The notes beneath the pieces were generated by a model. That model was not told the DNA's origin. It did not search any database and saw nothing but the letters and a program-made list of their open reading frames with translations. This document shows positions 9,908 through 19,294 of a stretch of 64,000 nucleotides of DNA, in pieces (positions within the stretch are counted from its first letter, which is position 1; each line of letters opens with the position of its first letter). The position numbers were made by a program, and so were the translations under genes. The stretch lies in the NCBI GenBank assembly GCA_016176335.1, contig JACOXI010000003.1, positions 392,707 to 456,706 on the forward strand. The letters run 5' to 3'. Source of the stretch: Candidatus Daviesbacteria bacterium. Lineage in GTDB: Bacteria; Patescibacteria; Microgenomatia; Daviesbacterales; UBA10151.

Positions 9908-11343
9908 AGAAGCTAATAATTTTCCTGATAGTTTTAATTTTTACTTTTATTTTAAGAGCTCACAATTTTGACCGCATACCGGCAATGGGACATTTAGAGG
10001 AGCAAATGTTTGCCTGGGCAGGAATTCACCTGATTGAAAGAGGAGTGCCACTTGCCTGGTCATCCTTGGATTTTCCGGAAAGGGCCATAGTCTATAAAGG
10101 GCCAGTTTCTTATAAAGGCGGAGACCCAGTTGTTCATGTAAATTTAGTTCAGCCTTGGCTGGAGCAACCGCCACTTTTCTCACTTTTAGTAGGCAGTTTT
10201 GCTCATTGGTATAAGGTAGATCGTAATGGAGTAATTCCCACCTCATTTATAAGAACACCGATAGTGATAATTTCAATTTTTACATCTGTGATGATTTTTT
10301 TGGTTGCCAGGCTTATTTCCGGTTATTGGACTGGTATTTTGGCGATGCTTATTTATGGTGTTACTCCTATTTTAGTTTTAGGATCGAGATTGGCTGTGCC
10401 GGAAAACGTAATTGCTTTAGTATATCTTATAATTATCTACTTACTTCTAAAATTTCAGCAAAATCCAAAATTTAAATTTATTGTTTTAATACCTTTGTTA
10501 GTAGGTATAGCAGGACTTTCTAAAGCCACAGGCTTTTTTATTATCTTTTTAGCAATTTATATTGTACTAATAAAGCATCAATTTAAAAGAGCGTTTTATC
10601 TTTTTGTGGCTACTCTTCCTTTCGTGGCTTTATTTTTTGCCTACGGGCTTTATTTTGATCAAGAAATTTTTTGGAAGATTACTGCTATTCAATCATTTCG
10701 CCCGGTAGGTTTTGGAAACTTGGGTTGGTTTTTTGTTTCGCCAGCCTATGATATTACTGAACTGGTGGATGGATGGTTTATTTTTTTGCTGCTTTCTGCG
10801 GCCTTTTTCCTTTTTTCTCCACAAGCGGGTCTGAAAAGGTTTATCAGTCTGTCTTTTATTTTCTGGCTAGCCGTGGTGATGGTTTCCGGAGGAGAGACAG
10901 ATCTTTTACCTTGGTATAGATATCCTTCATATCCGCTGCTGGCAATTATGGGAGCTTGGGGTTTACAGATTCTGGTCAAGCGGGCTGATTTCTTTGCCGC
11001 TTTTTTGACAACTGGATTGCTCTTGGGTAATAGGATGCTTTTGGTTAACCCTTTTCGTCCTAATATAACTCCTATAAATTTTAGATTGGTTTTTTTGCTA
11101 CTTTTATTACCAGCTCTTTTAATAACAATTTTTAACAAAAGTTATTTGGAAAAACTTATTAAAGTGGTGCTTATTTTAGTCGTTATTACAGGCATGTATT
11201 TTAATACAAGTTATTTATACAATATCTTTGAATTGAAGTGTGAGAGTCGGACTTGTCCAATAGGACCTTCCACCAAGCTTTCTACTATTAGCTTCCCATT
11301 CATCTGGCGATGGCTGGTTTTAGGTGAACCTAAACTAAGATAA
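9904..11343 (+). CDS. GT39-like membrane glycosyltransferase with EE in place of DE
   Basis: A 479-residue polytopic protein. After helix 1 the first external loop reads GHLEEQMFAWAG: E32-E33 stand where relatives have Asp-Glu, so the usual catalytic Asp may be replaced by Glu. The loop then has an extended insertion with KGPVSYKGGDPVVH and QPPL before the next helix. A Shine-Dalgarno AGGAG (9891-9895) lies 8 nt before the ATG, inside the preceding gene. There are about eleven helices and a short C-terminal soluble end with two Cys (ELKCESRTCP) that could form a disulfide outside the cell. Family assignment is from topology and the loop position, so it is less certain than for its neighbours. 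Confidence 0.75.
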   Translation: MKKLIIFLIVLIFTFILRAHNFDRIPAMGHLEEQMFAWAGIHLIERGVPLAWSSLDFPERAIVYKGPVSYKGGDPVVHVNLVQPWLEQPPLFSLLVGSFAHWYKVDRNGVIPTSFIRTPIVIISIFTSVMIFLVARLISGYWTGILAMLIYGVTPILVLGSRLAVPENVIALVYLIIIYLLLKFQQNPKFKFIVLIPLLVGIAGLSKATGFFIIFLAIYIVLIKHQFKRAFYLFVATLPFVALFFAYGLYFDQEIFWKITAIQSFRPVGFGNLGWFFVSPAYDITELVDGWFIFLLLSAAFFLFSPQAGLKRFISLSFIFWLAVVMVSGGETDLLPWYRYPSYPLLAIMGAWGLQILVKRADFFAAFLTTGLLLGNRMLLVNPFRPNITPINFRLVFLLLLLPALLITIFNKSYLEKLIKVVLILVVITGMYFNTSYLYNIFELKCESRTCPIGPSTKLSTISFPFIWRWLVLGEPKLR

Positions 11344-11346
11344 ATT

Positions 11347-12963
11347 ATGGATAAAAAAGTTAACATAGTTTTATTTACTTTAATACTGCTAATAGCCTTT
11401 CTCTTAAGATTCTATCAAGTTAATGATCTTCCTCCGTCTTTAAACTGGGACGAGGTGTCAATTGGCTATAATGCTTATTCGATCTTCAAAACAGGTAGAG
11501 ATGAGTGGGGGCAATTTTTGCCTTTAAGTTTTAGAGCCTTTGGTGATTATAAATTACCTCTTTACATTTACCTGGATGTGCCGTTTGTGGCTATCTTAGG
11601 TTTGAATGAAATAGCAGTGAGACTTCCTTCTGTGGTATCGGGAATAGGGGTGGTAGTGCTTATTTTTCTGATATTAAAAGAATTAACAAAGAGTATTTAT
11701 CTTTCTCTTTGGGGGATGTTTATGAGTGCAATTCTGCCTTGGTTGGTAGTTTTTTCCCGTATTGCCTTAGAGGCAAATCTGGCTCTTTTTTTAACGACTG
11801 CTTCGTTTTATTTGTTTTTACTTTCTCAAAGAAAAAAGAAATTATTACCTTTATCTGCCATCCTCTTAGGGTTATCAACTTTCTCTTATAATAGCAGCAG
11901 AGTATTAGTCTTACCCTTTGTAATACTTGCAGCAATTTTTCTCTTTAGTTCTTCAAAGATTAAAGAAGTATTTATTCCTTTAGTAGTCTTGCTAATATTT
12001 ATTAGTGTGGCTTTCTTTCAAGCTCTTGCGGTTGATTCCGGAGCGAGGTATAGATGGACGACTATTCTGGATGAGGGAGCAATCGAAAGCATCAATCAAC
12101 TCCGCGGATCATCTAACCTGCCATCAATACTGAACCAATTGGTATATAATAAAGCTACTTATTTTCTGGTTGAATCCTCCAAAAACTACCTGTCTCATTT
12201 TGATCCGAATTTTTTATTTCTGAGGGGGGGATCAAACTTTCAATTTTCTGTCCCTGGAACCGGCCAAATATACTTGGGAATGCTACCTTTTATTCTATTG
12301 GGAATTTGGCAAATGATGAAACAAAGGAAAAACTGGCAGCTGTTTATACTAGGTTGGATGCTGATTGCGCCAATTCCCGGGGCAATCACCAGAGATGCTC
12401 CTCATTCTCTAAGAACTATTTTTTTGACTATACCGTTACTTTTGAGTGCGGTTATAGGAATAAAATGGAGCAAGGATTTTTTACCTGCAAAAATTTTCCA
12501 TCCCTTGTCAGTCCTTACAGTATTGGTACTGCTTGGTAGCACCTACATGTTTTGGCAAAACTATACTGGTGATTACCGAAAAGAATATTCCTGGTCTTGG
12601 CAATACGGATACAAGGAGGCTTTAGAGTTTGTCAAGACACATCAAGCCAATTATGATCGGATTGTTTTTAGTAAAATTTACGGTGAACCTCATGAATTTG
12701 TACTTTTTTACTTGAATTACGATCCTCATAAGTACCAAACCAGTAAAAATTTAATTAGGTACCGACAATCTGACTGGTTCTGGGTAGATAGATTTGACAA
12801 GTTTGAATTTATAAATGATTGGGAAATCAATGACAAGGTTTTAGGTATGAAGAATACTTTACTTATTACCAGCCCTCAAAATTTCCCGGCAAATTCTCAA
12901 ATTTTAAAAACCATTAATTTTTTAGACGGAAAGAAGGCTTTTGAGATAGTAGCGGTGAACTAA
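11347..12963 (+). CDS. GT39-like membrane glycosyltransferase 2 (DE...GRDEWG type)
   Basis: A 538-residue polytopic protein. The first external loop has D35-E36 in SLNWDEVSIGYNAY, followed by FKTGRDEWG, then DYKLPLYIYL, a carrier-loop signature typical of PMT_2 proteins. About ten helices are followed by a soluble domain from about residue 400 with WQYGYKEAL and YDPHKYQ landmarks. These landmarks recur in the next two genes, marking a tandem family. It sits 3 nt after the previous stop. Expected chemistry is transfer from polyprenyl-phosphate-sugar at the outer membrane face; the soluble domain may bind the acceptor (inference). Confidence 0.88.
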   Translation: MDKKVNIVLFTLILLIAFLLRFYQVNDLPPSLNWDEVSIGYNAYSIFKTGRDEWGQFLPLSFRAFGDYKLPLYIYLDVPFVAILGLNEIAVRLPSVVSGIGVVVLIFLILKELTKSIYLSLWGMFMSAILPWLVVFSRIALEANLALFLTTASFYLFLLSQRKKKLLPLSAILLGLSTFSYNSSRVLVLPFVILAAIFLFSSSKIKEVFIPLVVLLIFISVAFFQALAVDSGARYRWTTILDEGAIESINQLRGSSNLPSILNQLVYNKATYFLVESSKNYLSHFDPNFLFLRGGSNFQFSVPGTGQIYLGMLPFILLGIWQMMKQRKNWQLFILGWMLIAPIPGAITRDAPHSLRTIFLTIPLLLSAVIGIKWSKDFLPAKIFHPLSVLTVLVLLGSTYMFWQNYTGDYRKEYSWSWQYGYKEALEFVKTHQANYDRIVFSKIYGEPHEFVLFYLNYDPHKYQTSKNLIRYRQSDWFWVDRFDKFEFINDWEINDKVLGMKNTLLITSPQNFPANSQILKTINFLDGKKAFEIVAVN

Positions 12964-12981
12964 CTACGTTATAATTAAAGT

Positions 12982-14586
12982 ATGAGGATTTTGCTGGGAA
13001 TTTTTTTATTAGGTTTTATTTTGAGAGTTATTTTTTTAGATGTTGCTCCACCGGGGTTTAACGCTGATGAGGCAGCCTTAGGTTACAACGCTTACTCTAT
13101 AATAAAAACCGGAAAAGATGAGTGGGGTACCAGTTTCCCTCTGGTTTTTAAATCCTTTTCAGATTATAAACCTGGATTATATGTTTATTTGACCATCCCC
13201 TTTGTCTGGCTGTTAGGATTAAATGAGTTTTCAGTAAGAATACCTTCAATTTTATTAGGGTCCTTCTCAATAGTGCTAATCTATTTTTTATCAAAAGAGC
13301 TGTTCAAGAAAGAAGCAGTAGCTTTAGCTTGCGCTTTTCTGTTAAGCATTTCCCCCTGGCATCTGCACTTTTCCCGGGGGGCTTGGGAAACCAATGCAGC
13401 CACTTTTTTTATCCTTTTAGGAGTATACACCTTTATTAAATCTTTTAAAAACCACCGCTTGTTATGGATATCTGCAGCAGCTTTTATTGCCTCTATGTAT
13501 ACATATCAAAGCCCTCGGGTAGTAGTACCCGGATTAATTTTGTTATTTATAATCTTCTATTGGAAGAGACTGGTGGTAAAGAAAAATATTCCGGTGGTTG
13601 TTCTGGCAGTCATCTTATTACTTCCGCTGGTTTTCATTCTAGTTAGCACAGCCGGCTTGGCCAGGTTTAAGGGGGTATCGATTTTCTCCGACACAGGTCC
13701 AATTAATCCGGTGAATGAAGAGAGAGGTCAACATCAAGATCCTTCCTCCTTTTGGATCAGATTCTTTCACAATAAAGCAGAAGTTTACGCTCGTAATTTC
13801 TTCGGTCATTATCTTGATCATTTTAATCCTAACTTTCTCTTTACTTTGGGCGACCCTCTCAAAAGAAATAAAGTGCCTGATATGGGACAGATGTATATTT
13901 TTGAGATAGTAACTCTTGTTTCGGGATTATATTTTATTATCAGAAGTAAATTTAGTAATACTAAGGTAGTGTTTTTGTGGCTTCTGGTAGCTCCTTTAGC
14001 CTCTTCCTTGACTTATCAGACACCACACGCCCTAAGAGTTCATAATATGGTTATACCCCTCACTTTAATTTCCGGTTTAGGACTCGGTATGTTATGGGAA
14101 AATTTGCCGCGTCTTGCCTGGTCGGTAAAGTATCTAGCTAAAAGTGCGGTTGTTATAGTGATAGGTCTTTCTGTGGTCAGTTACTTGGATAGATATTATC
14201 TTCATTTGCCAAAACAATATGCGCTAGAATGGGAGTACGGTTTTTCTCAAGTGATACCATATATCGTAGAAAATCAAAATAACTATCAGAAGATTATCAT
14301 TACAGACAGATACGACCAGCCTTATATCTTATTGTTGTTTTATTCAAAATATGATCCGGCAAGATATCATAAGCAGAATAAAGAAATGGGCGAAGATAAA
14401 TTTGGTTTTTTCACAATTACCTCTTTTGATAAATTCAATTTTAGACCAATAGGTAAAGAAGAAATTCACAAAAGTAAAAACACTCTATATATTGGAACAA
14501 ATGAAGAAATTGGCGAAGATCAGATTCCATTGAAGGTGATTAATTTCCCAAATGGAATACCCGCCTTTAAGATTGTAGGGACTTGA
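12982..14586 (+). CDS. GT39-like membrane glycosyltransferase 3 (DE...GKDEWG type)
   Basis: A 534-residue paralogue of its two neighbours. D29-E30 lie in NADEAALGYNAY, then KTGKDEWG and DYKPGLYVYL. RIPSILLGSFSIVL and SPWHLHFSRGAWE match the corresponding helices in the GT39 gene at 4031. The soluble C-terminal domain has WEYGFSQVI and YDPARYH. This gene follows an 18-nt gap containing TATAAT at 12970-12975, six bases before the ATG, so it may also be expressed from its own leaderless promoter within the operon. The stop TGA shares its last A with the ATG of the next gene. Confidence 0.88.
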   Translation: MRILLGIFLLGFILRVIFLDVAPPGFNADEAALGYNAYSIIKTGKDEWGTSFPLVFKSFSDYKPGLYVYLTIPFVWLLGLNEFSVRIPSILLGSFSIVLIYFLSKELFKKEAVALACAFLLSISPWHLHFSRGAWETNAATFFILLGVYTFIKSFKNHRLLWISAAAFIASMYTYQSPRVVVPGLILLFIIFYWKRLVVKKNIPVVVLAVILLLPLVFILVSTAGLARFKGVSIFSDTGPINPVNEERGQHQDPSSFWIRFFHNKAEVYARNFFGHYLDHFNPNFLFTLGDPLKRNKVPDMGQMYIFEIVTLVSGLYFIIRSKFSNTKVVFLWLLVAPLASSLTYQTPHALRVHNMVIPLTLISGLGLGMLWENLPRLAWSVKYLAKSAVVIVIGLSVVSYLDRYYLHLPKQYALEWEYGFSQVIPYIVENQNNYQKIIITDRYDQPYILLLFYSKYDPARYHKQNKEMGEDKFGFFTITSFDKFNFRPIGKEEIHKSKNTLYIGTNEEIGEDQIPLKVINFPNGIPAFKIVGT

Positions 14587-16199
14587 TGACTAAGCAAGTA
14601 AAGATTTTTTTTCTTTTAATAATTCTTATATCGGCAATTTTGAGGTTTTATAAACTGGATGTTATTCCTCCTTCTTTGTCTTGGGATGAGGTTGCTAATG
14701 GTTATAATGCCTATACTATTGCCAATTGGGGCAAGGATGAATGGGGTAAAGTTTTTCCTTTAACTTTTAAATCTTTTGAGGATGACAAACATCCGGTTCA
14801 TATATATTTCACTGCTTTATCGGTTAAGCTATTGGGCTTATCAGATTTCAGCACCAGGTTTCCTGCAGCCTTATATGGAGTGTTAAATGTAGTAGTTATT
14901 TTTTACCTTGCCAAAACATTATTTGCCAGCAATTTAATGGGACTTCTTTCTGCATTATTTTTAGCGATCTCCCCTTACAATCTCCAGTTTTCCCGTTTTA
15001 ATCATGAAGCTAATTTTGCCCTATTTTTCTTTTTGTTGGGTTTTTTGTTGTTTTTAAAAGGAATCCGGGAAAACAGAATATTTCTGCCTTGGGGATTTTT
15101 TAGCTTTGGAGTCAGTTTATTAAGCTATCATCCATCTAAAGTAGTTGTCCCTCCTCTAATTTTGCTGCTAATAATATTTTTTTTCAAAGATTTACTTAAA
15201 ATTAAAAAGTATTTCCTGATGGCTTTGTTGGCTTTATCTATTATTTTTATGCTGATGTTTTCGGATAAAGCTCTTTTAGGAGGAGCTAGAATCAAACAGA
15301 CTTCTATAAATCGTGATAAAATTATCAAGACCTCCTTTTTTAAAAAAACGCACAATGAACTTCTGGGGAGAATGGAGGTTACGTTTAAACAATATTTATG
15401 GCATTTTGACCCAGGATATTTGTTTGTCACCGGCAGCTCAAATTCCAAATTCTCTATTCAAACCGTAGGTCAGTTTTATAAATCAGATGCACTTTTTCTG
15501 ACAATTGGTTTGATCGGGCTAATTGCAGGTATCTTATTTGTGCCCAGTCTTAGAAAAAAATTATTGATACTTTTAGTATGGGCAATATTATCTCCTTTAC
15601 CCTCCAGTTTAGTGGAAGAAGCTCCTCATGCAGCCAGGGCCAGTTTTATGATGGGTAGTTGGCTGTTGATTTCGGCCTATGGTTTTTATTTACTTATCAT
15701 ATTACTTCGAGGCAAACTGGCGAGAGCAACTATTCTGGTGTTAGGTTTGGCAGTGACTTTTTGGTTATTCAAAGACTATCTGATTGATTTTTACACAACT
15801 TACCCAAGGGAACATGGTATTGATTGGCAATATGGCATGAAGCAAATTGTTGAATACGTTAAGGAACATAATGGATATTCCAGGGTATATGTGACGGATA
15901 TTAGATTCCAGCCTTATATTTTCTTCCTGTATTATTTGAAAACACCTTTGCCGAAGTATTTGGAAACTGTTATCTTTACCCAAGATACAGAACATCGAAA
16001 ATATAGCTTGGTTTCATCATTTGGTAAATATCATTTTGGCGATTGGGATCCTATTGAAAGCGAACTAACTATGGGTGTTCTATATGCAGTTACTCCCAGT
16101 CAATATGATGGATTAAGGCACAGGGATGCATTTGATGTTAAAAAGATTATCTATTATCCTAATGGCACAACAGCTTTTTATCTGGTAAGTAGCATATGA
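14586..16199 (+). CDS. GT39-like membrane glycosyltransferase 4 (DE...GKDEWG type)
   Basis: I prefer ATG 14586, which shares one base with the upstream stop (TGATG), over the in-frame TTG at 14583. The product is 537 residues. D34-E35 lie in SLSWDEVANGYNAY, then WGKDEWG, DDKHPVHIYF and SPYNLQFSRFNHE. About ten helices are followed by a C-terminal domain with WQYGMKQIV, but the YDP motif of the paralogues reads TPLPKY here. It is the third consecutive member of this tandem array and couples to the next gene through ATGA at 16196-16199. Predicted role: polyprenyl-phosphate-dependent sugar transfer at the outer face. Confidence 0.88.
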   Translation: MTKQVKIFFLLIILISAILRFYKLDVIPPSLSWDEVANGYNAYTIANWGKDEWGKVFPLTFKSFEDDKHPVHIYFTALSVKLLGLSDFSTRFPAALYGVLNVVVIFYLAKTLFASNLMGLLSALFLAISPYNLQFSRFNHEANFALFFFLLGFLLFLKGIRENRIFLPWGFFSFGVSLLSYHPSKVVVPPLILLLIIFFFKDLLKIKKYFLMALLALSIIFMLMFSDKALLGGARIKQTSINRDKIIKTSFFKKTHNELLGRMEVTFKQYLWHFDPGYLFVTGSSNSKFSIQTVGQFYKSDALFLTIGLIGLIAGILFVPSLRKKLLILLVWAILSPLPSSLVEEAPHAARASFMMGSWLLISAYGFYLLIILLRGKLARATILVLGLAVTFWLFKDYLIDFYTTYPREHGIDWQYGMKQIVEYVKEHNGYSRVYVTDIRFQPYIFFLYYLKTPLPKYLETVIFTQDTEHRKYSLVSSFGKYHFGDWDPIESELTMGVLYAVTPSQYDGLRHRDAFDVKKIIYYPNGTTAFYLVSSI

Positions 16200-16963
16200 C
16201 AAAAATTTCAGTAGTTCTTGCAGTCCATAACGAAGAAGAAAATATCGGAAAATGTCTTGAGTCGGTTAAAGATTTATCATGGGAGACTATAATTGTAGAT
16301 GGGGGATCTACGGATAAAACTTTAGATATTGCAAAAGAGTTTGGAGCCAGGATTATAGAAACAGAAAACTTTCAAAATTTCCATATAAATAAAAATAAGG
16401 CCATAGATGCAGCTAGAGGAGATTGGGTTTTACAACTGGATGCTGATGAGATTGTGACAAGGCAGTTAAAAGAGGAAATTCAAACAGTAGTTGAAGACCA
16501 AAAATATAATGGTTACTGGATTCCACGAAGAAACTTTTTTTTAACAAGATTTTTGACAAAGGGAGGACAATATCCTGATTATACATTAAGACTTTACAAG
16601 AAAGGATTAGGCAGACTGCCAGGAAAAGATGTTCACGAACAGGCAATTGTAGAAGGCAGAGTAGGGTATTTGAAAAACGACCTGTTACATATGCGAGATA
16701 GAAACTTCTCGATTTATTTCAGCAGATTTAAAAGATATACGGATCTGTTGGCTTCTCAACTACACGAGAAAGGGCAAAGAGTTAATTTAATATCCTCAAT
16801 AAACTATCTGTTTATCAAGCCTGTATGTTGGTTTATTAAATCCTATCTAAGGCACAGAGGGTATGTTGATGGGTTTGCCGGATTTGTTTTTGCGCTTTTT
16901 TCTTCACTTCGATTCCCTGTTGCCTATTATAAATTATGGAGGCTTTATGCACGTAGCAATTAA
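16196..16963 (+). CDS. GT2 glycosyltransferase
   Basis: A 255-residue GT2 enzyme: VVLAVHNEEENIGKCLESV at the N-terminus, VDGGSTDKT, and the metal-binding DADE at residues 82-85. The C-terminal region (about 170-250) is basic and hydrophobic and probably attaches to the membrane. It belongs to the same WaaE-like group as the enzymes at 5725 and 6637 but is more distant. The 3' end overlaps the following GT4 gene by 17 nt, and the Shine-Dalgarno site of that gene lies within it. Likely adds a sugar to a lipid-linked intermediate. Confidence 0.9.
   Translation: MTKISVVLAVHNEEENIGKCLESVKDLSWETIIVDGGSTDKTLDIAKEFGARIIETENFQNFHINKNKAIDAARGDWVLQLDADEIVTRQLKEEIQTVVEDQKYNGYWIPRRNFFLTRFLTKGGQYPDYTLRLYKKGLGRLPGKDVHEQAIVEGRVGYLKNDLLHMRDRNFSIYFSRFKRYTDLLASQLHEKGQRVNLISSINYLFIKPVCWFIKSYLRHRGYVDGFAGFVFALFSSLRFPVAYYKLWRLYARSN
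16938..16942 (+). promoter_or_regulatory. Shine-Dalgarno site that fixes the start of the GT4 gene
   Basis: GGAGG lies 4 nt before ATG 16947. It supports that ATG over an in-frame start 28 codons upstream at 16863, which would add a sequence unlike any GT4 N-terminus. Confidence 0.6.
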
Positions 16964-18020
16964 TGTAACGCCGTTAAAATCAGCTCATAAAAACAGAGGG
17001 ATTGGTTATTATACTTACAATCTGGTCGAGAATCTGAAGAAAGATCAGAGCATTATAATTTCTACCTTTTCGGATACAGCTGAAGTTAAAGAGGCGGATA
17101 TAATACATTATCCTTGGTTTGATTTTTTCTTTCATACTTTACCGCTTAGGAAAATTGCTCCAACAGTTGTGACAATCCATGATGTGATCCCGTTCATTTT
17201 TAAAGAACATTATCCTGTTGGAATTAAAGGCAGGATTAACTTTTTGCTTCAAAAAGTTGCCCTTAAAAATTGCGGAGCCTTTATTACCGATTCCGATACG
17301 TCAAAACAGGATATTGTAAAACATCTAAAATTGGAAAGTAAAAAAGTTTTTTCAATACCTTTGGCAGCAGAAGACAGATTTAAACTGCTAAGCGACACAA
17401 AACTTTTATACGCAAAAAGGAAACTTAAATTACCAGACAGATATTTATTGTATGTAGGAGATGCTAATTGGGTTAAAAATATACCGTTTTTAATTAAAGC
17501 CTTCAAAAAACTTAAAAACATTTCATCTGACATGAATGACCTAAAGTTGGTCCTTGTTGGGGGGGTATTTCTCAAAAGAGTAAACAATATAAATCACCCG
17601 GAGCTGGAAAGTCTAAAATTAGCAAATAAGTTAATCGAAGGACAAGGATTAGAAGAAAGTATCGTAAGAGTCGGAAATTTGGAGCAAGATGAGCTTGTGG
17701 CCTGTTATAATTTGGCAACTGTCTACGTCCAACCATCATTTTATGAAGGATTTGGTCTGCCAGTTCTCGAGGCTTTTGCTTGTGGCGTACCTGTTGTCTG
17801 TTCGAATGGTGGAAGCTTACCGGAAGTTGGAGGAGATGCCGCACTTTTTTTTGATCCGCATAATTTGGATCAATGTATAAATCTTTTGAGGGAGGTTTTG
17901 CAAAATATGTCACTTCGGGAAAAATTAATAAAATTGGGATTAAAGCAGGCAGAAAAATTTTCATGGCAAAAAGTTTTGGATGATACTAAAGCTGTCTATA
18001 TGAAAACCTTAATGAGATGA
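16947..18020 (+). CDS. GT4 glycosyltransferase, mannosyltransferase-like
   Basis: The start at 16947 gives MHVAINVTPLKS and the acceptor-side RGIGYYTYNL loop seen in many bacterial GT4 mannosyl/rhamnosyltransferases. The product is 357 residues. The central linker and the C-terminal donor domain carry EGFGLPVLEAFACGVPVV, a complete E-x7-E motif, followed by SLPEVGGDAALFFDP. These residues hold the nucleotide sugar in a retaining GT-B enzyme. It overlaps the preceding GT2 gene by 17 nt and the following flippase by ATGA. The neighbouring flippase and GT2 genes place it in lipid-linked oligosaccharide assembly. Confidence 0.92.
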   Translation: MHVAINVTPLKSAHKNRGIGYYTYNLVENLKKDQSIIISTFSDTAEVKEADIIHYPWFDFFFHTLPLRKIAPTVVTIHDVIPFIFKEHYPVGIKGRINFLLQKVALKNCGAFITDSDTSKQDIVKHLKLESKKVFSIPLAAEDRFKLLSDTKLLYAKRKLKLPDRYLLYVGDANWVKNIPFLIKAFKKLKNISSDMNDLKLVLVGGVFLKRVNNINHPELESLKLANKLIEGQGLEESIVRVGNLEQDELVACYNLATVYVQPSFYEGFGLPVLEAFACGVPVVCSNGGSLPEVGGDAALFFDPHNLDQCINLLREVLQNMSLREKLIKLGLKQAEKFSWQKVLDDTKAVYMKTLMR

Positions 18021-19294
18021 AAAGTATTAAGGATGCAATAAGACGCCCCTTTTTTTATGGCAGTGCCACAATGATTATTGGCAGCAATGCTTCTAATTTT
18101 CTCAACTATATTTACCATCTGATTATGGGAAGATTACTTGGGCCGGCAAGTTATGGAGAACTCGCTACCCTACTTTCCTTAAGTGGGCTGTTGGTTATTA
18201 TTCCGGCTTCGTTTAGTTTAGTTATTACAAAATACATATCTTCCGCTCATACAAATAAGGATGTAGAGAGTATCATCAAATGGTTTGACAAAAAAGTTTT
18301 TCTGGCAGGAGGAATTACATTCTTACTGATCTTTTTAACTTCACGGTATATTTCATCCTTTTTGAGTATCGGAGACCACCTATTAATTACTATTATTGGA
18401 GCTGGGTTTGTCTTTACCCTGCCCTTAATATTGAATAGATCAGTTTTACAAGGATTATTGAGATTTAAACAGATGGTGATCATCATTTTAGTGGAGAGTG
18501 GTCTAAAACTATTGCTTGGAGCAGTGCTTGTTTATATTGGATTTTCGGTGGGAGGAGCTTTAGTTGGTCTTATAATTGCGGGATTTGTAGGGTGGCTTTT
18601 GTCCAGATGGTTTATTTCAGACTACATAAGAGGTGGAGAAGCGAAATCCCCGATTCTTAAACCTTTTGTAATGTATTCTATTTCAGTTTTAATTTACTCT
18701 ATAGCTATGACCTCTTTATATTCGACGGACTTAATTTTAGCTAAACATTTTCTATCTTCACACGATGCAGGTATTTATGCGGCGTTATCAACCTTGGGTA
18801 AGATTATCTTTTTTGGGGCAGGACCAATTGGCGCAGTCATGTTTCCGTTAGTAGCACAAAAGCAAAAAAAAGGAGAAAATTACACAACGGTTTTTAAGTA
18901 CAGTTTTATTTTGACCAGTATTTTTGCTTTGACAATCCTCGCAGTCTATTGGCTACAACCTGCAATCGCTATCCAGATTTTATATGGTTCGCGCTATCTT
19001 GAGGGAGTCAATCTTTTAATCTGGTTTGGAGTATTTATGATGTTTTTTACCCTTTCTTCACTATTTATTACTTATAATCTTTCCCTGGGAAGGGTCAAGG
19101 TAGTGATACTTCCATCCTTGGCAGCAGTTGCCCAAATTGGGGGGATCTGGGTTTATCATGCGGACACAATGACTATTGTTTCAATTTCGATTTTAGTGAC
19201 TGCTTTACTGCTTGCAACACTCCTTATATACTCTAGCTATGGAAAAGTCTCTTATAAAAATAAGGTTAGTTTCAGTAATCGTCCCGGCATTTAA
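18017..19294 (+). CDS. MOP-superfamily polysaccharide flippase (Wzx-like)
   Basis: A 425-residue protein with about 12 membrane helices. The N-terminus MIIGSNASNFLNYIYHLIMG followed by RLLGPASYGELATL is the classic opening of the polysaccharide biosynthesis (Wzx/RfbX-type) branch of the MOP flippases. It is the only flippase recognised in the window, so it is the likely exporter of undecaprenyl-linked oligosaccharides made by the adjacent GT2 and GT4 enzymes. It overlaps its upstream neighbour by ATGA and the next gene by 56 nt if that gene starts at 19239. No Wzy polymerase or ligase lies next to it. Confidence 0.88.
   Translation: MKSIKDAIRRPFFYGSATMIIGSNASNFLNYIYHLIMGRLLGPASYGELATLLSLSGLLVIIPASFSLVITKYISSAHTNKDVESIIKWFDKKVFLAGGITFLLIFLTSRYISSFLSIGDHLLITIIGAGFVFTLPLILNRSVLQGLLRFKQMVIIILVESGLKLLLGAVLVYIGFSVGGALVGLIIAGFVGWLLSRWFISDYIRGGEAKSPILKPFVMYSISVLIYSIAMTSLYSTDLILAKHFLSSHDAGIYAALSTLGKIIFFGAGPIGAVMFPLVAQKQKKGENYTTVFKYSFILTSIFALTILAVYWLQPAIAIQILYGSRYLEGVNLLIWFGVFMMFFTLSSLFITYNLSLGRVKVVILPSLAAVAQIGGIWVYHADTMTIVSISILVTALLLATLLIYSSYGKVSYKNKVSFSNRPGI

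Noticed and set aside
10746..11138. A 130-codon - strand frame rich in Lys and Ser
   Set aside because: It is antisense to membrane helices of the GT39-like gene; its composition is what reversed hydrophobic codons give.
16863..16946. An earlier start for the GT4 gene
   Set aside because: The 28 added residues do not fit GT4 proteins, and a Shine-Dalgarno site lies 4 nt before ATG 16947.
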